Assembly: GCA_900542255.1 (NCBI GenBank)
Contig: UQMR01000044.1
Coordinates: 1-18,591, forward strand
Reading direction: 5' to 3'
DNA: 18,591 nt
Source: an uncultured Porphyromonadaceae bacterium
GTDB taxonomy: Bacteria; Bacteroidota; Bacteroidia; Bacteroidales; Barnesiellaceae_A
The notes under the pieces are model-generated. The model was not told where the DNA came from. It searched no databases and saw only the letters and a list, made by a program, of their open reading frames with translations. Positions 14,854-18,591 of this stretch are shown one piece after another (position 1 is the stretch's first letter; every line of letters begins with the position of its first letter). The translations under genes were made by a program, and so were the position numbers.

Positions 14854-16641
14854 ATGAATCACATAAGAAATTTCTGTATTATAGCTCATATAGACCACGG
14901 CAAGAGCACCTTGGCCGACCGCTTGCTCGAATTTACCCATACGGTAGCAGGCAAGGACCTGCAAGACCAGGTACTCGATGATATGGATTTGGAACGCGAG
15001 CGGGGTATCACCATCAAGAGCCATGCCATACAAATGGAGTATGAGTATAAGAACGAAAAATTTATACTCAACCTCATTGACACCCCGGGACACGTCGACT
15101 TTTCCTATGAGGTGTCGCGTTCTATCGCCGCCTGCGAAGGCGCTTTGCTGATTGTCGATGCTACGCAGGGCATACAGGCACAAACCATATCCAACCTGTA
15201 TATGGCCATAGAAAATGACCTCGAAATTATACCCGTTGTCAATAAAGTCGATTTAGACAGTGCCCGTCCCGATGAAGTGGAGGACCAAATAATAGAGCTG
15301 TTAGGATGCAAGCGCGACGACATCATCCGCGCCAGCGGTAAAACCGGCGAAGGTGTGGAGGCAATTCTGGCGGCCATCATAGAGCGGGTGCCTGCTCCGT
15401 TGGGCGACCCGTCGGCACCCTTGCAATGCCTTATCTTCGACTCTGTTTTCAATCCATTTCGGGGCATTATTGCATACTTCAAGATATGCAACGGCACGAT
15501 ACGAAAAGGCGACTTGGTGAAATTCGTCGCTACCGGGAAAGAGTATGATGCCGATGAAATAGGCATACTGAAACTCGATATGTCGCCGCGAGACGTGCTT
15601 AGTGCCGGCAATGTGGGATATATCATCTCGGGAATAAAGACTTCGCGCGAAGTGAAAGTAGGCGATACGATAACCCATGTAGAACGTCCGTGCGATGCGG
15701 CCATCGATGGATTTGAGGAGGTAAAGCCCATGGTGTTTGCCGGTGTTTACCCCATAGAGACCGAAGATTTCGAGAACCTGCGTTCGTCGCTCGAAAAACT
15801 GCAACTCAACGATGCCTCCCTGACGTTTCAGCCCGAGTCGTCGGCGGCACTCGGATTCGGTTTCCGTTGCGGCTTCTTGGGGTTGCTTCACATGGAGATT
15901 GTGCAAGAACGGCTCGACCGCGAGTTTGATATGGACGTTATCACCACGGTGCCCAACGTATCTTATATCGTATACGACAAAAAAGGGAATAAAACCGAGG
16001 TGCATAACCCCTCGGGATTGCCCGATCCTACACTCATAGACCACATCGAGGAGCCTTACATACGGGCATCTATCATTACGGTGACCGATTATATAGGACC
16101 TATCATGACGCTGTGTCTCGGAAAACGGGGCGAGCTCGTCAAGCAAGAGTATATCTCGGGCAACCGAGTAGAACTCTTCTACGATATTCCCTTGGGCGAG
16201 ATTGTCATAGATTTCTACGACAAACTGAAAAGCATATCGAAAGGGTATGCGTCGTTCGATTATCACATACACGAGTATCGCGAGAGCCGTCTTGTAAAAC
16301 TCGATATACTGCTTAACGGCGAGAGCGTCGATGCACTCTCTACCCTGACGCATGTCGATAATGCCGTGACATTCGGCCGGCGCATGTGCGAGAAACTCAA
16401 AGAACTTATACCCCGTCAGCAATTCGATATTGCCATACAGGCGGCTATCGGAGCAAAGATTATAGCACGCGAGACAGTAAAGGCTGTGCGCAAAGACGTG
16501 ACGGCCAAATGCTATGGCGGAGACATCAGCCGTAAGCGTAAGCTGCTCGAAAAGCAGAAAAAAGGTAAGAAACGTATGAAACAAATAGGTACGGTAGAGG
16601 TGCCGCAGAAAGCATTCCTTGCCGTGCTGAAATTAGATTGA
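14854..16641 (+). CDS. lepA: Elongation factor 4 (LepA), translational GTPase
   Basis: LepA/EF4 is a ribosome-binding GTPase related to EF-G, linked to initiation and recovery of stalled ribosomes. The 595-aa length is standard. G1 is A11-H-I-D-H-G-K-S-T19, the switch I motif R50-G-I-T53, G3 D76-T-P-G-H80, and G4 N130-K-V-D133. Domain II, the EF-G-like domain III and V modules (for example [16 protein letters not shown]) and the LepA-specific C-terminal domain ending in [20 protein letters not shown] are all present. It begins 24 bases after recQ and has no visible promoter of its own, so it probably shares the recQ transcript. A strong hairpin follows the stop. Confidence 0.97.
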   Translation: MNHIRNFCIIAHIDHGKSTLADRLLEFTHTVAGKDLQDQVLDDMDLERERGITIKSHAIQMEYEYKNEKFILNLIDTPGHVDFSYEVSRSIAACEGALLIVDATQGIQAQTISNLYMAIENDLEIIPVVNKVDLDSARPDEVEDQIIELLGCKRDDIIRASGKTGEGVEAILAAIIERVPAPLGDPSAPLQCLIFDSVFNPFRGIIAYFKICNGTIRKGDLVKFVATGKEYDADEIGILKLDMSPRDVLSAGNVGYIISGIKTSREVKVGDTITHVERPCDAAIDGFEEVKPMVFAGVYPIETEDFENLRSSLEKLQLNDASLTFQPESSAALGFGFRCGFLGLLHMEIVQERLDREFDMDVITTVPNVSYIVYDKKGNKTEVHNPSGLPDPTLIDHIEEPYIRASIITVTDYIGPIMTLCLGKRGELVKQEYISGNRVELFYDIPLGEIVIDFYDKLKSISKGYASFDYHIHEYRESRLVKLDILLNGESVDALSTLTHVDNAVTFGRRMCEKLKELIPRQQFDIAIQAAIGAKIIARETVKAVRKDVTAKCYGGDISRKRKLLEKQKKGKKRMKQIGTVEVPQKAFLAVLKLD

Positions 16642-16652
16642 CGAAACCATTT

Positions 16653-16686
16653 GCGGGCGAGTGCATGCGAAGCAACACTCGCCCGC
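16653..16686 (+). terminator. Strong hairpin behind lepA
   Basis: GCGGGCGAGTG (16653-16663) and CACTCGCCCGC (16676-16686) form a perfect 11-bp GC-rich stem around a 12-base loop, 12 bases after the lepA stop. No T run follows, so it may end transcription by an unusual route or protect the mRNA 3' end. Confidence 0.65.
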
Positions 16687-16728
16687 CTTGTACCCGGCAA
16701 TTCTAAAAGAGCGAATATCATTCATTGT

Positions 16729-16760
16729 ATTGCATATCACGCTTTTTTACATTAATTTTG
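16729..16760 (+). promoter_or_regulatory. Promoter of purM
   Basis: ATTG (16729-16732), a 20-base spacer and TAATTTTG (16753-16760) match the Bacteroidetes promoter with one mismatch. The leader to the ATG at 16838 is about 70 bases and contains no purine-riboswitch-like fold that I can see. Confidence 0.6.
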
Positions 16761-16837
16761 CCTATTGATATGCAGAGCCGCGGCACAACTCTACAAGCCG
16801 CACGGTGTGTACAAAAATATATAGACGACATATAGAT

Positions 16838-18007
16838 ATGAGCGACCAACGTTATAACCTACGCGGTGTTTCGGCATCGAAAGAAGATGTTCATAATGCC
16901 ATTAAGAATATCGACAAAGGTATTTTCCCCCGGGCCTTTTGTAAGATAATACCCGATATTTTGGGCGGAGACCCCGAATATTGCAATATCATGCACGCCG
17001 ATGGTGCAGGGACCAAGTCTTCTCTGGCCTATGCCTATTGGCGTGAAACAGGCGACCTCTCGGTATGGAAAGGAATTGCCCAAGATGCACTCATCATGAA
17101 CATTGACGACTTGCTCTGCGTAGGAGCTACCGACAATATATTGGTATCGTCTACCATCGGACGCAATAAATTGCTCATACCCGGTGACGTAATATCGGCC
17201 ATAATAAACGGTACGGAAGAGCTGCTTGCCGACTTGCGTAACTTAGGCGTGAATGCCTATGCCACCGGAGGTGAAACGGCCGATGTAGGAGACCTCGTGC
17301 GTACGATTATCGTAGATTCTACCGTAACATGCCGCATGAAGCGTGCCGATGTGATAGACAACGCTCATATTACAGGAGGAGACGTCATAGTGGGTATGGC
17401 ATCTTATGGCAAGGCTACCTACGAAAAAGAGTATAATGGCGGGATGGGCAGTAACGGACTTACATCGGCCCGGCACGATGTGTTTGCCAAATATCTGGCA
17501 GAAAAATATCCCGAAACTTACGACAATGCCGTCCCCGACGATTTGGTATATTCCGGCAAACTGAAACTTACTGATGCCGTAGAAGGCGTTTCGCTCGATG
17601 CCGGCAAACTGGTGCTTTCTCCCACACGCACGTATGCTCCCGTTATCAAGCGCATGCTCGACATTATGCGTCCCAAGGTACATGGTATGGTACATTGCTC
17701 GGGCGGTGCACAAACCAAGATAATGCACTTCGTAGAGAACAAGCGTGTCGTGAAGAATAATCTTTTCCCCATACAACCGCTCTTCAAGACCATACAGGAA
17801 CAATCGGGAACCGATTGGAAAGAGATGTACAAAGTATTCAATATGGGACATCGCATGGAGGTATATCTTGCCCCCAAGGATGCTCCCGCAGTCATAGAAA
17901 TTGCTCGCAGCTTCGGCATCGATGCGCAAGTGATAGGCTATGTAGAGGAGGCGCCCCGTAACGAGCTGATTATTGAGTCGGAAACAGGACGCTTTGTCTA
18001 TGAGTAA
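16838..18007 (+). CDS. purM: Phosphoribosylformylglycinamidine cyclo-ligase (AIR synthase)
   Basis: PurM closes the imidazole ring of FGAM with ATP to give AIR in purine synthesis. I start at the ATG at 16838 (MSDQRYNLRGVSASKEDV), giving 389 aa; a GTG at 16805 is in frame but adds 11 unlikely residues. Landmarks are D55-G-A-G-T-K60, the signature D83-A-L-I-M-N-I-D-D-L-L-C-V-G-A97, and G144-G-E-T-A-D-V-G-D152. The protein is some 45 residues longer than E. coli PurM and its sequence is of the diverged Bacteroidetes type, so it was identified by motifs of the AIRS superfamily. A different member of that superfamily is unlikely but possible. udk starts 37 bases downstream and is probably cotranscribed. 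Confidence 0.9.
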   Translation: MSDQRYNLRGVSASKEDVHNAIKNIDKGIFPRAFCKIIPDILGGDPEYCNIMHADGAGTKSSLAYAYWRETGDLSVWKGIAQDALIMNIDDLLCVGATDNILVSSTIGRNKLLIPGDVISAIINGTEELLADLRNLGVNAYATGGETADVGDLVRTIIVDSTVTCRMKRADVIDNAHITGGDVIVGMASYGKATYEKEYNGGMGSNGLTSARHDVFAKYLAEKYPETYDNAVPDDLVYSGKLKLTDAVEGVSLDAGKLVLSPTRTYAPVIKRMLDIMRPKVHGMVHCSGGAQTKIMHFVENKRVVKNNLFPIQPLFKTIQEQSGTDWKEMYKVFNMGHRMEVYLAPKDAPAVIEIARSFGIDAQVIGYVEEAPRNELIIESETGRFVYE

Positions 18008-18044
18008 AGAGAGGTTGTAATAAGATTGCATAGAGAATCACATT

Positions 18045-18591
18045 ATGATAGTAATAGGTATAGCAGGAGGCACAGGCTCGGGAAAAACGACAGTAGTGCG
18101 CAAAATAATAGAGAGCTTTAAGGAGGGCGAAGTCGCCGTAATCCCGCAAGACTCATATTATCGCGATAACAGCGATATGCCTCTCGAAGAGCGGCAGAAA
18201 CTCAACTTTGACGAGCCGGCCGCCATAGAATGGGAGTTGCTGGTAAAACATCTGAAACAACTCAAAGAAGGCAAGCCGGTAGAGCAACCTACATATTCGT
18301 ATCTTACCTGTACGCGATTGCCGGAGACTATCCATGTAGAGCCTCGCGATATAATCATCGTCGAGGGTATCCTCATTCTCTGCGACCCGGCATTACGTGA
18401 TATGCTCGACATGAAGATATTTGTCGATGCCGATAGCGATGAGCGCCTTATCAGAGTTATACATCGCGACATCATAGAGCGGGGTAGGACGGTAGAGATG
18501 GTTATAGACCGTTATGAACGGGTGCTGCGACCCATGCACTTGCAGCATATAGAACCGACGAAGCGTTACGCCGACCTTATCATCCCGCAAG
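18045..18591 (+). CDS. udk: Uridine kinase, 3' end outside the window
   Basis: The frame opens at the ATG at 18045 and runs off the window after 182 codons, nearly the full ~205 aa of the family. Udk phosphorylates uridine and cytidine in pyrimidine salvage. The Walker A motif is G8-G-T-G-S-G-K-T-T (IAGGTGSGKTT), followed by IPQDSYYRD and FDEPAAIEW, the nucleoside-binding region, then IIIVEGILIL with the Walker B strand, and HRDIIERGR, the lid region. Its start is 37 bases behind purM and no separate promoter is seen. Confidence 0.93.
   Translation, partial: MIVIGIAGGTGSGKTTVVRKIIESFKEGEVAVIPQDSYYRDNSDMPLEERQKLNFDEPAAIEWELLVKHLKQLKEGKPVEQPTYSYLTCTRLPETIHVEPRDIIIVEGILILCDPALRDMLDMKIFVDADSDERLIRVIHRDIIERGRTVEMVIDRYERVLRPMHLQHIEPTKRYADLIIPQ

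Noticed and set aside
15301..16584. Long leftward 427-codon frame
   Set aside because: It is entirely antisense to lepA, whose motifs are complete; the product is rich in Tyr, His and Cys, as expected for the mirror of a real gene.
1..18591. tRNA, rRNA, CRISPR arrays or complete insertion sequences
   Set aside because: No cloverleaf-like sequence, rRNA segment, regularly spaced repeats or transposase frame was found on either strand.

Overview
The window looks like a chromosomal segment from a member of the Bacteroidales (Bacteroidetes). Three things point there: promoters of the TTTG-N19-21-TAnnTTTG type, no clear Shine-Dalgarno sequences, and typical Bacteroidales proteins (an SH3/NlpC-P60 dipeptidyl-peptidase start, a DAHP synthase-chorismate mutase fusion, and the order tig-clpP-clpX-recQ). 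I cannot name the genus.

Layout. (1) 1-475: the 5' part of a leftward gene for a secreted SH3-domain peptidase, with its promoter. (2) About 475-5290: an accessory island. It opens with a hairpin-rich non-coding stretch (559-772) that I read as an oriT. A MobV/Pre-type relaxase gene follows (816-2120). Then comes a tightly coupled, AT-rich three-gene operon (2251-5042) with no obvious housekeeping role. It encodes a 440-aa protein with a uracil-DNA-glycosylase-like LNPG motif, a 203-aa protein of unknown family, and a 286-aa agmatine/peptidylarginine-deiminase-like enzyme. Behind the operon is a short stretch with its own promoter and a hairpin-plus-T-run terminator, possibly a roughly 90-nt small RNA. 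No integrase, transposase or tRNA gene is visible, so how the island arrived is unclear. (3) 5293-8263: a leftward housekeeping operon, DAHP synthase/chorismate mutase - EamA permease - lgt. (4) 8367-18591: rightward housekeeping genes: a small acidic hypothetical protein, trigger factor (tig), clpP-clpX, recQ, lepA, purM and the start of udk.

How the genes work together. Trigger factor and ClpXP form a protein folding and turnover block. RecQ and LepA serve DNA maintenance and translation, and PurM and Udk serve nucleotide synthesis and salvage. Lgt lipidates lipoprotein precursors. The island is the part most likely to hold something new: a mobilizable cassette carrying a glycosylase-like/unknown/deiminase operon, for which anti-phage defence or nucleic-acid base processing is a reasonable but unproven guess.
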